DNA of 64,000 bases from Gulbenkiania mobilis (GCA_004346645.1 SMDA01000004.1:1-64000), one strand, 5' to 3'; shown: positions 17,742-27,895, numbered from the stretch's first letter. The notes: generated by a model from the letters alone, not told the origin. Program-made: numbers and translations.

Positions 17742-20700
17742 TCAGGCCTGGCCACCCAGGCAGGCGTCGATGGCATCGAGCAGGTCCGGCGCGGGCAGGT
17801 CCGCCCACACGCCCTCGCCCGTCGATGACACGCCGCGCAGGAACAGGTAGCGCACCCCGCCGAACACCGCGGCAAAGTCCAGGCCGCGTGCGCTCAGGTA
17901 GCGCCGCAGCGCTACCGTGTAAAGCAGGTACTGCAGATAGTAATGCGCACTGGCCACGGCATCGGCCAGGCGGTCGGAGCTGTAGTCTGTGGGCTGATTG
18001 CCAAGATGGTTGGACTTGTAGTCCACCAGATAGAAGCGCCCGTCGATGCGGCAGACCAGGTCGATGAAACCCTTGAGGTAGCCACGCACCGTGGAAAAGT
18101 CGAGTGCCGCCGCAGCCCGGCGCAAGGGCGCCGCAAGCCCACTCTCCGGCCGGGACAGTATGCGCACCAGCGCAGCCACATCCAGACGGCCCACCGGCAG
18201 CGTAAATTCCAGCTCGATCAGCCGCGCTGTGGCCGCCACCTGCCCGAGGCAGGCCCCGGTGTCCGACAGCGGAACAGCCAGCGTGCGTGCCACCATGTCG
18301 CAGGCGGCGTCTTCCCAGCGGGCGTCAAAACCGTGACGCGCCAGCTGCTCGCGCACCACCTCGCGGTGCCGCTGCGGCGGGTCGGTGAAATCGATGCGCT
18401 CGAAGATAGCATGCAGGCAGGTGCCCGCCCGGGCACCGCGCGGAAAGGCAAAACGGTCCGGCACCAAGGGCGCGCCATCGGCGGCGACGGGCTCGGTCAC
18501 CGCCGCTACCACCGCGGCATCGTGGTCCGGGGCTTCGGCCAACGGTGCCGGCAGATGACCGCTGCGGGTCAGCGAGGTGAAGCTGGCCACCCGCCACGGA
18601 GTGTACAGCGCGCGCTCGAAGCGCCGCGCGGACAGGGTACGCGCATCCAGCAGAGAGCGCGGCACCGGCTCGACCGCCGTCTGCAGTGCCAGCCTGCCGG
18701 CACAGTCATGGGCGTCGCCCAGGAAACGCTCCAGGTCGGCCTCGACACAACCGGCGTCCAGCGTGCGCTTTTCCAGTGCCTCCAGCGTGTTGATGCCTTC
18801 GCCATGGAGCAGCCAGGCAAGCGCCGCGGTCTCCATACCCTGCACATGCCCCCAGGCGATGTACTGCCTGAATCGTGCCCGGGTGAGTGCCACGTAGAGC
18901 AGGCGCAGCTTCTCGGCCAGGATCTCGCTGCGCGACAGCAGTTGCACCCGCTCGTCCGCCAGCGGGGCGGGCGTCAGCCAGGCGGTGTCGGCCTCACGAT
19001 AGCGCCAGAAGGCGGTGTCGCGCCGCTCGAGGCGGCCATCCCATAGGAAAGGACAGAACACCAGAGGGTACTCCAGTCCCTTGGAAGCATGCACGGTGAC
19101 GATCTGTACCAGCGCCGCGTCACTCTCCAGCCGCAGCACGGCGTCCTCGCCCTGAGGCGGGTCGGCCACTCGGCCTTCGAACCATGCCAGAAGCGGAGCG
19201 ATGCCTGGCCGATGCTCGCTCTCGTTCTGGATCAGCTCGGCCAGATGCGCGAGGTTGGTCAGGCGCCGTTCGCCATCCGGCAGCGGCAGCAACCGTGCCG
19301 CCAGCTGTTCACGGGCGAAGTAAGCACGCCAGGCTGCCATGAAACCGCGCGCCTGCCAGCGGGCATGGTCCGCATGGTTGGCCGAAAGGCGTTCTTCCCA
19401 GGCGGTATCATCGTTGACCAGCGTCGTCAGCTGGCGCGCGTCGAAGCCACCCAGCTCGGTGGCTAACGCCGCCCGCAGCCGCGATTCCGAGGCCGGCTCG
19501 GCCCAAGCCCGCAGCAATGCCAGGAGTTCGCCGGCTTCGCGACTGGCGAACACGCTCTCCTGTGTCAGCGCTACGCTGGCCACACCCCGGACGGACAGCG
19601 CCTGCCGGATACGGTCGCCCTGACTGTGGGTGGCCACCAGCACGGCGATGTCTCCGCCGTTCAGGGGCCGGCTGCCGCCCGGGCCTTCGATGCGCGCCCC
19701 GCCCTCGGCGGACAGCCGCAGCAGCCGAGCGATCTCGTGTGCCGCACCCTCGGCAGCCAGGTCGGTAGCGGCCAGCCGGGCGTGCCCTTTGGCGCTGGTC
19801 ACGGGCAGCCACTGAAACGATACGGCACAGCGGTCATCGTCCACCACCAGGGTTTCGCCGCTGGCGGGACTGGCCTTGACCGGCTGATAGTCGATACCGG
19901 ACAGCACAAAGGGCAGGGGCCGGGCGAACAGGCGGTTCACGAGGCGGACCAGTTCCGGCTGCGAGCGCCGGTTGGTGTCCAGCGTGTAGTGGTGCTGGGC
20001 ATCGCGCCGGGCATCGAGATAAGCAAAGATATCGGCCCCGCGGAAGCTGTAGATAGCCTGCTTGGGGTCGCCCACCAGAAACACCGGCCGCCCCTGATGC
20101 ACGAAGCCATCCCGGAAGATGGCGTACTGTACCGGGTCGGTATCCTGGAATTCGTCGATCAGGGCAACATGGAAGCTGCGCGCCATGTGCGCCGCCAGCA
20201 TCGGCCCGGTGGCGGGGTCGGCCAGCGCCCGCGCCAGATCGGTGAGCAGGTCGTCGAAGCTGCGGGTACGCTCACGCTGGCGGCGTCGGGCCAGCTCCGC
20301 GTTTACCCATTCGATCAGGTCGATTTTCAGGCCGGCGAGGTGATGCACCACCTCGCGCAGGTAGACATCCCACGCCGCCAGCCAGGCGTCCACGGCCGCA
20401 AAGACCGGGTGCGTCGGCGGCTCGCCACCCTTCTTGGTGCCACGCACCAGCTCGGCCGGCGTGAGACGACCCAGCAGCTTGCGCGCCTCCCCATCGAGCA
20501 CCGGCAGGCGCCCCGGCGTCTGCAGAAGCCGTGTCAGCAAGCGTCGCAACCGGACCATGCCGGAAGCGGTATAAATGTTGCCCTTGAGCGTGCCTGCGCC
20601 TTCCATCCGTTCCAGTCCCTCGAACAGCGCCGCCGGGGTGGCGGAGAGTGCCTGCCAGGCTGCCTCGACCGCTGCCCGGGCGGTGTGCAGCGCCTCGCTC

Positions 20701-21329
20701 TCTGGACGGCGGGCCTGCAGGTAGGGTTTGGAGAGGTAAGGACGGATCTCTCTTAGCCATACGTCCGGCGTTTCCTGATTTTCCGCCAGCACCCGCGAGA
20801 GCACCGGATCGGGTACCACCTCGCGGCGCCAGAAGTCGTCCACCACCTCGGTAAGGCGTTCGATGTCGTCCGATACCAGTTCAGCGGTGAAGGTTTGACC
20901 CGATTCGAACGCGGCATCGGTCAGCACCCGCTGGCAAAAGCCGTGAATCGTATAAATGGCAGCCGCATCGAAACCGCTCAGTGCGGCCTTCAGGCGGCGC
21001 CGCGCATCGCGTCGGGCAGGGCCTTCCGGAAAGCGTGCCGCCAGTGCAGCCAGGAAAGGATCCCCCGCGGGCTCGCCCTCGAACACGCGCGCCATCTGGC
21101 TCAGCCGTGCACGCAGCCGGTCGCGCAGCTCGGCGGTGGCCGCCTTGGTGTAGGTCACCACCAGCACCTGGTCCACGGTTGGCGGCGGCAGGCCGTCCCG
21201 GCTTTCGAGCAGCAGTCGCGTGAACAGGGCGGCAATCGTCCAGGTCTTGCCGGTCCCGGCCGAAGCCTCGATCAGGTTGACACCGGTCAGCGGGCAGGCC
21301 AGCGCATCCAGCGGCAGGGCGGTGCTCAT
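17742..21329 (-). CDS. recB: Exodeoxyribonuclease V beta subunit
   Basis: RecB is the 3'-5' helicase and nuclease of RecBCD. The 1195 residues carry Walker A IEASAGTGKTWT near 20-31, motif II VALIDEFQDTDPVQY, and motifs IV-VI up to YVALTRARF. The C-terminal RecB nuclease domain has GTCLHAIFERI, the Asp-Tyr-Lys of FYLVDYKSNHLG and QYLLYTVALRRYL. Its start overlaps the recC stop (ATGA at 21326-21329). The nuclease residues appear intact. Uptake-like repeats lie at 18534 and 19377. Confidence 0.97.
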   Translation of the reverse strand: MSTALPLDALACPLTGVNLIEASAGTGKTWTIAALFTRLLLESRDGLPPPTVDQVLVVTYTKAATAELRDRLRARLSQMARVFEGEPAGDPFLAALAARFPEGPARRDARRRLKAALSGFDAAAIYTIHGFCQRVLTDAAFESGQTFTAELVSDDIERLTEVVDDFWRREVVPDPVLSRVLAENQETPDVWLREIRPYLSKPYLQARRPESEALHTARAAVEAAWQALSATPAALFEGLERMEGAGTLKGNIYTASGMVRLRRLLTRLLQTPGRLPVLDGEARKLLGRLTPAELVRGTKKGGEPPTHPVFAAVDAWLAAWDVYLREVVHHLAGLKIDLIEWVNAELARRRQRERTRSFDDLLTDLARALADPATGPMLAAHMARSFHVALIDEFQDTDPVQYAIFRDGFVHQGRPVFLVGDPKQAIYSFRGADIFAYLDARRDAQHHYTLDTNRRSQPELVRLVNRLFARPLPFVLSGIDYQPVKASPASGETLVVDDDRCAVSFQWLPVTSAKGHARLAATDLAAEGAAHEIARLLRLSAEGGARIEGPGGSRPLNGGDIAVLVATHSQGDRIRQALSVRGVASVALTQESVFASREAGELLALLRAWAEPASESRLRAALATELGGFDARQLTTLVNDDTAWEERLSANHADHARWQARGFMAAWRAYFAREQLAARLLPLPDGERRLTNLAHLAELIQNESEHRPGIAPLLAWFEGRVADPPQGEDAVLRLESDAALVQIVTVHASKGLEYPLVFCPFLWDGRLERRDTAFWRYREADTAWLTPAPLADERVQLLSRSEILAEKLRLLYVALTRARFRQYIAWGHVQGMETAALAWLLHGEGINTLEALEKRTLDAGCVEADLERFLGDAHDCAGRLALQTAVEPVPRSLLDARTLSARRFERALYTPWRVASFTSLTRSGHLPAPLAEAPDHDAAVVAAVTEPVAADGAPLVPDRFAFPRGARAGTCLHAIFERIDFTDPPQRHREVVREQLARHGFDARWEDAACDMVARTLAVPLSDTGACLGQVAATARLIELEFTLPVGRLDVAALVRILSRPESGLAAPLRRAAAALDFSTVRGYLKGFIDLVCRIDGRFYLVDYKSNHLGNQPTDYSSDRLADAVASAHYYLQYLLYTVALRRYLSARGLDFAAVFGGVRYLFLRGVSSTGEGVWADLPAPDLLDAIDACLGGQA

Positions 21330-24300
21330 GCTTCGTCTCCTGGGCGTGCGATTTCGATCCGCTCAGCCAAGGGCACCAGCAGCGAGCGCGCAAGCTCGGC
21401 AAAGGCCGGATCGGCCAGCGGGTCTGCATGGCGGAAGGCGAGAGCAATGGCGGGCTCATCCCGCTGCGGCACCTTGCCATTGCCGGAGAAGGACGGTGCC
21501 CACTCCTTGAGGGCTGCGGCCAGCGCCGCAGCGGGCGCCTCGGGTTCGCGCGTCCAGGCCCGCGCCCAAGCAAGACTGGTGCGTGCGAAGAAAGGAAGCG
21601 GCGCACGTTGCCCGGCCTGCCAGGCTTCCGCCCAGGGCGCCAGCAGGGACAGGGGATCCTCCACCGGCTGCAGGTGCAGGATCAGGTCCTCGCTGAAGTA
21701 GCGACTGACCGGGTCCACCCCGGCAGGCCGCACCGCGCACAGCACCAGATGCGACAGCCACAGGTCGATTAGCTCGCCGGCACGCGCGCGGCGCGGCAGG
21801 GCACGCATCAGCCCCCCAGGCCGCAGGTCGTTAAGCGCTCCGGCCAGGGTCAGCCCGGCCACGTCCAGCCGAACCGGCTGCGGCGGCAGTGCCGGCGTGG
21901 CCAGCTCCGGCGGCAGCACCACGGCCCACTGGCGCACTCTCCTTTCCTCATCCTCGAGCCAGGCGGTGCCCAGTTCGGCGGGAGGAATCACGCCTTCGGC
22001 GGCCAGCTGGGCACGCACCGCGGCCATCGGCCGCCGCGTCAGGATGGCCTCCAGCACCGGCTGCCGCACGGCGAAGCGGCTTTCTCCCGCGAGCGCAAAA
22101 GGCTCGCGTACCGGCACATCCTCCTCGCTGTCGCTCAGGCGCAGCCCCAGCCGGTCACGCAACCAGGCGCGCACCGGATTGCGCCAGAAGCGTACGAAAT
22201 CCGACAGATGTACCACCTCCGGCAGGGCCAGGTCCTCAAGAGGTTGGCCGAAAGGCCGTGGCTGAACAGGACCGCTTGCCAGCGCGGTGGCATAGCTCGG
22301 CTCGAAGCTGGCACCACCCGGCAGGTCCGCCCGGTAGCATTCGGGCGAAAAGGGCTGCAGTGGATGACGGGTCACCAGCCGCGCCACCAACGCCTCACGA
22401 CTGAGCGGAGCATCGGCGGTATGTGTCATCAGGTGCAGGGTGTCGATCAGCTCGGAGACCAGCGGCGAGGGCGGCAATGGTTCGTTGGTGCGGGCCGACA
22501 GGCCTACATAGGACAGGTAAAGCCGCTCGCGCGCCGACAGCAGGGCCTCCAAAAACAGGTAGCGGTCGTCGAAGCGGCGCGAGCGATCGCCCCGCCGCGG
22601 GTGCCGCGCCACCAGGTCGAAGCTGACCGGACGTTCATCGCGCGGGTAGGCACCGTCGTTCATGCCGATCAGGCAGATGACGCGAAAGGGGATCGACCGC
22701 ATCGGTACCATGGCACAGAAGGTGACGCCTCCGGTCAGGAAACCGGCCGAGGAGGCGCTGGCCAGCCGGCAATCGAACCAGTCGCGTGCCACCGCCAGCG
22801 GCACCGGCGCGTTGAAGCCGGCCAAGGCCGTGTCCTCCGTCAGGCACACTGCTGCGCGACGGATCACATCCAGCGCTGCCTCGCCGGCATCGTCCACCCA
22901 GAAGAGTGCGTCAGCCGCCTCGATGAAGCGCTCTCCCCAGGTTCGGGGCGAGGCTGGCTCGGCCCAGGTGTCCGCCAGGCGCTCCAAGGTGGCGAAGAGT
23001 GCGGCGAACCGTGCCAGGATGTCTGCCATCTGCCCGTCGGCACCGCCTGCAGGCATCAGCGTGCCGAAGAGCGGCGAGCCTTGGCCAGCCATGCCGGCGG
23101 GCAGCACCGTGCCCAGCAGCAGGCGGTCCAGCCCCCAGCGCCAGGTGAAGCGGGCATCGCCCGGCAGGCCCAGCGTCGCCTTGTGGCGGGCATCACGCCC
23201 CCAACGGATGCCGGCCTCACGCACCCAGGCATGGATGAAAGGCACGTCGGTCTCGGCAAGGTTGAACCGCGCCAGCAGCGCCGGACAGTCCAGCAGCCCC
23301 AGCACAGCGTCTGCGGCAAACCGCGAGTCGGCCAGCGCCAACACAGCGGAAAAGGTAGTCAGCAGCGGCTCTTCCCGCTCCACCCGCCGGTCGGCGATCG
23401 AATAAGGGACGTTCGGCGCGTCCTCACGTTGGCCGAAGACCGCATCGACATAGGGTGCATAGGCGTTGATGTCCGGGGTCAGCACTGCCACGTCGGCCGG
23501 GGTGAGCGTGCGGTCGTCAGCGAACAGTGCCAGGAGGCGGTCCTTGAGGACCTCCAGTTCGCGCATGGGTCCATGGGTGGCGTGGATCTCGATCGAGCCG
23601 TCATCCTGCGCCAGTGGGCAGGCCCGGCTGGCCGGCGAGGACAGATCAAGGATGTCGCGCTGCAGCCGGGCCAGCAGGCGGTCATGCCCGGGCTCGATGA
23701 AAAAGGGATGGGTATGCGGCAGCTCCTCGGCCACCTGATCGAAGAAGTCACGCCCCTGCTTGCCCAGCGAGGCGAGCAGCGGATGATCCGGCAGGGCCTC
23801 ATCTTCCTCCAGGCCGCCTTGGAACAGCTTGAGCTGGCCACGCGCATCGACGATGTTGCCCCAGTATTCGCGGCTGGGATTGAGAAGGAAGACGCCGACC
23901 TCGGTATGCGTGGCCAGACGTTGCAGGAGATGCAGATACATCGGCGCCAGGCTGGCGATGCCAAACACGCTGATGCGTTCCGGCAGCCGCGCGCTGCCCA
24001 GCCGGGCAAGCAGATGATCGAAGAGCCGAACGCGGTGTGTGCCGGGGTCCTGCTGCGCCAGGCGCTGCCACAGAGCGGCCTGCCAGGCTTCGTCGGGACC
24101 CAGGCCCAACTGCTCTCCCGCCTCCCACGCACGGATCCAGTCCGGCCGGAACACCAGATACTGGTCGAAGACGTCCGCCACCTTCCCCGCCAGCTCGAAG
24201 GCGGCCGCCTCGCCCCCTTCCAGATAGCGCTGCAGCGGCTCGAAAGGCGGTTCGGTCAGCCCTGGCAGCATCGCCATCAGCCGCCAGCTCATGATCTCGG

Positions 24301-24571
24301 GCGCAAAGCGCGAGCGTTCGGGCAAGTGCCCGAGCACCTCCCGCATCAGCCGCCAAGCGAACGAAGCCGGCAACACGTAGTCCAGATGGGCAGCGATGCC
24401 GGTATGCCGTGCCAGCTCGAGCGTCAGCCAGCGGCCCATGCCTTGGCTCTGCACGATGACGGTTTCCGGGCGGAACGGATCCGCCAGCGGCGGGTCGTTG
24501 AGGGTATTGGCCAGCACGATGGCCAGCGCCTCGAGCCGGTTGGATTCGTAAAGATGCAGCATGGCGGCCAT
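21326..24571 (-). CDS. recC: Exodeoxyribonuclease V gamma subunit
   Basis: RecC is the Chi-recognition subunit of RecBCD, structurally a dead helicase. The 1081 residues (E. coli 1122) begin LHLYESNRLEALA and contain VQSQGMGRWL near 41-50, FGIASLAPMYLHLL and the MNDGAYPR motif of the family. The start may be at 24571 or three codons later (24562); neither has a strong ribosome site. It is the first gene of the recC-recB-PPK2-recD operon and diverges from sirB2. Uptake-like repeats lie at 22241 and 23428. Confidence 0.95.
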   Translation of the reverse strand: MAAMLHLYESNRLEALAIVLANTLNDPPLADPFRPETVIVQSQGMGRWLTLELARHTGIAAHLDYVLPASFAWRLMREVLGHLPERSRFAPEIMSWRLMAMLPGLTEPPFEPLQRYLEGGEAAAFELAGKVADVFDQYLVFRPDWIRAWEAGEQLGLGPDEAWQAALWQRLAQQDPGTHRVRLFDHLLARLGSARLPERISVFGIASLAPMYLHLLQRLATHTEVGVFLLNPSREYWGNIVDARGQLKLFQGGLEEDEALPDHPLLASLGKQGRDFFDQVAEELPHTHPFFIEPGHDRLLARLQRDILDLSSPASRACPLAQDDGSIEIHATHGPMRELEVLKDRLLALFADDRTLTPADVAVLTPDINAYAPYVDAVFGQREDAPNVPYSIADRRVEREEPLLTTFSAVLALADSRFAADAVLGLLDCPALLARFNLAETDVPFIHAWVREAGIRWGRDARHKATLGLPGDARFTWRWGLDRLLLGTVLPAGMAGQGSPLFGTLMPAGGADGQMADILARFAALFATLERLADTWAEPASPRTWGERFIEAADALFWVDDAGEAALDVIRRAAVCLTEDTALAGFNAPVPLAVARDWFDCRLASASSAGFLTGGVTFCAMVPMRSIPFRVICLIGMNDGAYPRDERPVSFDLVARHPRRGDRSRRFDDRYLFLEALLSARERLYLSYVGLSARTNEPLPPSPLVSELIDTLHLMTHTADAPLSREALVARLVTRHPLQPFSPECYRADLPGGASFEPSYATALASGPVQPRPFGQPLEDLALPEVVHLSDFVRFWRNPVRAWLRDRLGLRLSDSEEDVPVREPFALAGESRFAVRQPVLEAILTRRPMAAVRAQLAAEGVIPPAELGTAWLEDEERRVRQWAVVLPPELATPALPPQPVRLDVAGLTLAGALNDLRPGGLMRALPRRARAGELIDLWLSHLVLCAVRPAGVDPVSRYFSEDLILHLQPVEDPLSLLAPWAEAWQAGQRAPLPFFARTSLAWARAWTREPEAPAAALAAALKEWAPSFSGNGKVPQRDEPAIALAFRHADPLADPAFAELARSLLVPLAERIEIARPGDEA

Positions 24572-24660
24572 AGGGGGCGACAGACGAAAGCCAGTGTACC
24601 ATTAGCAGCCGCGCCGGCCCCATGCGCCGGCATGCTTCTTACATGAAACGGAACGATGCC

Positions 24661-25035
24661 ATGTATCTTGCCCTCAAGCATGCCCATGCAGGGTTTGCCT
24701 ACCTCTCCATCCTGTTCTTCTTCGCCCGTGGCGGCATGATGCTGCTGCGGCCGGCCTGGCTGCAGGCACGACCGGTACGTATCCTGCCGCACGTGATCGA
24801 CACATTCCTGCTGGCGCTGGGTGTGAGCGTGGCGGTGCTGATGCACTACAGCCCGCTCTCCCAGCCGTGGCTGATGGCCAAGATCATTGCCCTCTTCTTC
24901 TACGTGGGCTTCGGCACCCTGGCGCTGCGCCGAGGCCGTACGCCAGCCGTGCGCGCCACCGCCTTTGCCGCGGCGCTCGGCACCGTGATGTACATCGTGG
25001 TGGTAGCCAAGACCAAGCTAGTCTGGCCCTTCTGA
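24661..25035 (+). CDS. SirB2-family membrane protein
   Basis: This is a 124-residue integral membrane protein of the SirB family, named in Salmonella for an effect on invasion-gene expression; biochemical role unknown. Four hydrophobic helices are visible, e.g. GFAYLSILFFFARGGMML and LALGVSVAVLMHY. The start at 24661 (MYLALKHAHAG) is chosen because family members begin this way; longer in-frame starts at 24643 or 24622 exist. It lies 92 bases upstream of ubiU and may be a separate unit. Confidence 0.8.
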   Translation: MYLALKHAHAGFAYLSILFFFARGGMMLLRPAWLQARPVRILPHVIDTFLLALGVSVAVLMHYSPLSQPWLMAKIIALFFYVGFGTLALRRGRTPAVRATAFAAALGTVMYIVVVAKTKLVWPF

Positions 25036-25054
25036 GGACGGCGCTGCACAAGGC

Positions 25055-25068
25055 TTGATGCAGGGCAA
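25055..25068 (+). promoter_or_regulatory. Degenerate FNR-like box upstream of ubiUVT
   Basis: TTGAT-GCAG-GGCAA matches the FNR consensus TTGAT-N4-ATCAA at 8 of 10 positions and ends 60 bases before the ubiU ATG. It is plausible because ubiUVT is for anaerobic ubiquinone synthesis, but the second half-site is weak. Confidence 0.35.
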
Positions 25069-25127
25069 TTTGTGGTCGGGCCGGCTCTGCTAGTGTTGCG
25101 CGGTTTTCCGTTCAACCGAGCGACACG

Positions 25128-26135
25128 ATGGCCCGATTACCCGAACTCGTCTGCCCGGCCGGCAGCCTGCCCGCCCTCAAGGCCGCGGTCGACAACGGGG
25201 CCGATACCGTTTACTTCGGCCTGAAAAACGAGACCAATGCCCGCAACTTCGCCGGGCTCAACTTTGACGACAGCACCGCCCGTATGGGCATCCGCTATGC
25301 GCACGAACGCGGCCGCAAGGTGCTGATGGCCATCAACACCTACGCCCAGGGACACGACATCAGCCGCTGGCAGCGGGCCGTGGACGAAGCCGCCGATCTG
25401 GGTGTGGATGCGGTCATCCTGGCCGATCTGGGCCTGATGGATTACGCCTGCCGCCGTCACCCGTCGCTGCGCCTGCACCTGTCGGTGCAGGGGTCGGCCA
25501 CCAACTACGAAGCCATCAACCTGGCACGCGACCTCTTCGGCGTGCGACGCGCGGTGCTGCCGCGAGTGCTGACGCTCGACCAGGTCAAGCATGTGATCGA
25601 CCACACCGACGTGGAGATCGAGGTCTTCGGTTTCGGCAGCCTGTGCGTGATGGTGGAGGGGCGCTGCCTGCTCTCTAGCTACGCCACCGGCGAATCCCCC
25701 AATACTCATGGTGTCTGTTCGCCGGCCAAGCATGTACGCTGGGAACATGGCAAACAGCACCTCAACGCCCGCTTGGGCGGCATCCTGATCGACCAGTATG
25801 GCCGGGACGAGCCAGCCGGCTACCCTACCCTGTGCAAGGGCCGCTTCGAGGTCAACGGCGTGACCGACTATGCACTCGAGGAGCCAACCAGCCTCAACGT
25901 CATCGAGATGCTGCCGGACATCCTGGCCATCGGCGTGGCTGCCATCAAGGTAGAAGGCCGCCAGCGCAGTCCGGCCTATGTGGCGCAGGTGACGCGCACG
26001 CTGCGCGAAGCACTGGATGCAGCGGGGCGCGAACACCTGCGATTCTCGGTCAAGCCGGCCTGGCAGCAGGCGCTATCCAAGGTGGCCGAAGGACAGCAGC
26101 AGACGCTGGGCGCCTACAGCCGCCCCTGGAAATGA
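25128..26135 (+). CDS. ubiU: Oxygen-independent ubiquinone hydroxylation protein UbiU
   Basis: With UbiV, this U32-family Fe-S protein supports the O2-independent hydroxylation steps of ubiquinone synthesis. The 335 residues include the U32 signature [16 protein letters not shown] and four cysteines in the UbiU pattern (GSLC, GRC, GVC, TLCKG), expected to bind 4Fe-4S. The start at 25128 ([13 protein letters not shown]) fits the family. It leads ubiU-ubiV-ubiT. The older annotation 'collagenase-like peptidase YhbU' is superseded. Confidence 0.94.
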   Translation: MARLPELVCPAGSLPALKAAVDNGADTVYFGLKNETNARNFAGLNFDDSTARMGIRYAHERGRKVLMAINTYAQGHDISRWQRAVDEAADLGVDAVILADLGLMDYACRRHPSLRLHLSVQGSATNYEAINLARDLFGVRRAVLPRVLTLDQVKHVIDHTDVEIEVFGFGSLCVMVEGRCLLSSYATGESPNTHGVCSPAKHVRWEHGKQHLNARLGGILIDQYGRDEPAGYPTLCKGRFEVNGVTDYALEEPTSLNVIEMLPDILAIGVAAIKVEGRQRSPAYVAQVTRTLREALDAAGREHLRFSVKPAWQQALSKVAEGQQQTLGAYSRPWK

Positions 26136-26179
26136 CCGGACCGGGCGGACCGGCCGCCCTCCGCACGACTGGACACCGC

Positions 26180-27085
26180 ATGACTCAGCTCCCCCTCAAG
26201 CTCGCGCTCGGCCCCATTCTTTATTTCTGGCCGCGCCAGAGCGTGTTTGATTTCTACGCCGAAGCCGCCGGCTGGCTGGTGGATACCTTCTATCTGGGCG
26301 AGGTGGTGTGTTCGCGCCGCCAGCAGCTGCGTACGCAGGACTGGATTGCCCTCGCGCATGACCTGGCCGATACCGGCAAGGAAGTGGTGCTGTCGTGCCA
26401 GGCCCTGCTGGAAAGCGAATCGGATCTCAAGCGGCTGCGGCGTCTGGTGGAAAACGGCCGGGTGCGGATCGAGGCCAACGACCTTGGTGCCGCACGGCTG
26501 GCCCATTCCGCCGGACTGCCCTTTGTGGCTGGCCCCCACCTCAATGTCTACAACAGCGAGACGCTGGCGCTGATGAAGCGGCTGGGGGCATGGCGCTGGG
26601 TGCCGCCCGTGGAAATGCCCGCCGACGTGTTGGGTACCATCCTTTCGGCCAACCCCGACATCGAGACCGAAGTATTCGCCTGGGGCCGCCTGCCGCTCGC
26701 CTTCTCGGCGCGCTGCTTTACAGCCCGGCATTACCATCTCAACAAGGACGATTGCCAGTTCCGGTGTCTGGAACACCCGGACGGGCTGACGCTGGCCACC
26801 CGCGAGGCGCAGGGCTTCCTCACCATCAACGGCATCCAGACGATGTCCGACGGCTGTCAGGCGCTACTGCCCCACCTGAGCGACATGACGGCCATGGGGG
26901 TGACCGGCGTGCGCATCAGCCCGCAGTCGCAAGGCACGGCCCAGGTTGTGGCCGCCTTTGCAGACGTTGTGGCAGGCCGGCTCAGCCCGGTCGACTCATT
27001 GTCCGCACTGCCCGGCTTTACCACCGGCCCGCTGGTGGACGGCTATTGGCGCGGCATGGCCGGCATCGCCGCCCTGGAGGTTTGA
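26180..27085 (+). CDS. ubiV: Oxygen-independent ubiquinone hydroxylation protein UbiV
   Basis: UbiV is the Fe-S partner of UbiU. From the ATG at 26180 it has 301 residues. [10 protein letters not shown] (Cys44) and the later [10 protein letters not shown] and [10 protein letters not shown] provide the four cluster cysteines typical of UbiV. It lies 44 bases behind ubiU and 1 base ahead of the ubiT start. An uptake-like repeat is at 26644. No residue needed for the family appears lost. Confidence 0.93.
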   Translation: MTQLPLKLALGPILYFWPRQSVFDFYAEAAGWLVDTFYLGEVVCSRRQQLRTQDWIALAHDLADTGKEVVLSCQALLESESDLKRLRRLVENGRVRIEANDLGAARLAHSAGLPFVAGPHLNVYNSETLALMKRLGAWRWVPPVEMPADVLGTILSANPDIETEVFAWGRLPLAFSARCFTARHYHLNKDDCQFRCLEHPDGLTLATREAQGFLTINGIQTMSDGCQALLPHLSDMTAMGVTGVRISPQSQGTAQVVAAFADVVAGRLSPVDSLSALPGFTTGPLVDGYWRGMAGIAALEV

Positions 27086-27086
27086 C

Positions 27087-27518
27087 ATGCAGATTCCGGA
27101 ATTCACCGTTCCTTCCGCGCTGGCGCACATTGCCCGTCGCCTGCCGGCCACCCCGCCAGCCTGGGTACTGGTCCAGGGGCTCAACCAGCTGGTACGGCGG
27201 GGCGTACTGCCTGCCGACATGAGCCTGCTTGCCGGGCACACCTTCGAAGTGGAAGTGCGCGATGCGGGGCTGACGCTGCGGTTTGCCGCCGACGCCCGCG
27301 GTTTTACCACTGCCGGCAGCGGCAGTGCCGACCTGCGCTTTTCGGCCAACCTTGCCGACTTCATGCGTATGATGCTGCGCGAGGAAGACCCGGACACGCT
27401 GTTCTTCAACCGCAAGCTGGTGATCGAAGGTGACACCGAGCTTGGGCTGGTGGTCAAGAACCTGCTCGACAGCGTGGACTGGAGCAGCACCCCGCTCGCC
27501 CGGTTCATGGCAGCGTGA
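27087..27518 (+). CDS. ubiT: Ubiquinone accessory factor UbiT (SCP2 domain)
   Basis: UbiT is a lipid-binding SCP2-fold protein needed for anaerobic ubiquinone synthesis. The 143 residues show the SCP2 pattern FEVEVRDAGLTLRF, SADLRFSANLADFMRMM and LFFNRKLVIEGDTELGL near the C-terminus. The start at 27087 follows the ubiV stop by one base, implying coupled translation; a longer open frame upstream overlaps ubiV and is rejected. The uptake-like repeat AGGTTGGCCGAA (minus) is at 27341-27352. Confidence 0.92.
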   Translation: MQIPEFTVPSALAHIARRLPATPPAWVLVQGLNQLVRRGVLPADMSLLAGHTFEVEVRDAGLTLRFAADARGFTTAGSGSADLRFSANLADFMRMMLREEDPDTLFFNRKLVIEGDTELGLVVKNLLDSVDWSSTPLARFMAA

Positions 27519-27604
27519 GCGTGGCGCAGGCCGGCTGCGCGACCGGCGCTGCCATGGCGTAGCGATCTACCGTAGAATGACCGCTCGCCCCCACTCCGCC
27601 CGCC

Positions 27605-27892
27605 ATGTACCAGACGGTCCATCTCCACCGCCAGGCGCCCGCCAAGCCTGCCTTCGGCCAACCCTGCAATGGCTGCGGCGTCTGCTGCGCGGCCGAGCCT
27701 TGCCCGCTGGGCATGCTCCTCAGTCTCAGACGTTACGGCCCTTGCCGTCTGCTGCGCTGGCAGCCGGATGGTAAGGCCCGCTGTGGTCTGATCCCGTCGG
27801 AAGGCCCCCGCCACGCTGGCCATCGCTGGCTGCTGCAGCGCATTGGTGCCGGCCGCGGCTGCGACTCGGATGCCCGGGTCGAGGACGCATGA
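27605..27892 (+). CDS. Small CxxCxxCC-type cysteine-cluster protein
   Basis: The 95-residue protein has CNGCGVCCAAEPCPLG at residues 21-36, the metal-chelating cluster seen in YkgJ/PF03692-like proteins, and two further cysteines (GPCRLLRW and ARCGLI). Function is unknown; zinc or iron binding is inferred. No ribosome site precedes the ATG, but TAGAAT about 35 bases upstream could be a -10. An uptake-like repeat at 27653 encodes its AFGQP. It ends at a bidirectional terminator. Confidence 0.75.
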   Translation: MYQTVHLHRQAPAKPAFGQPCNGCGVCCAAEPCPLGMLLSLRRYGPCRLLRWQPDGKARCGLIPSEGPRHAGHRWLLQRIGAGRGCDSDARVEDA

Positions 27893-27895
27893 AAA

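Noticed and set aside
22208-24646. Plus-strand open frame of more than 800 codons
   Set aside because: It lies antisense to recC, is rich in His/Arg/Gln as expected for a GC-rich shadow frame, and shows no domain.
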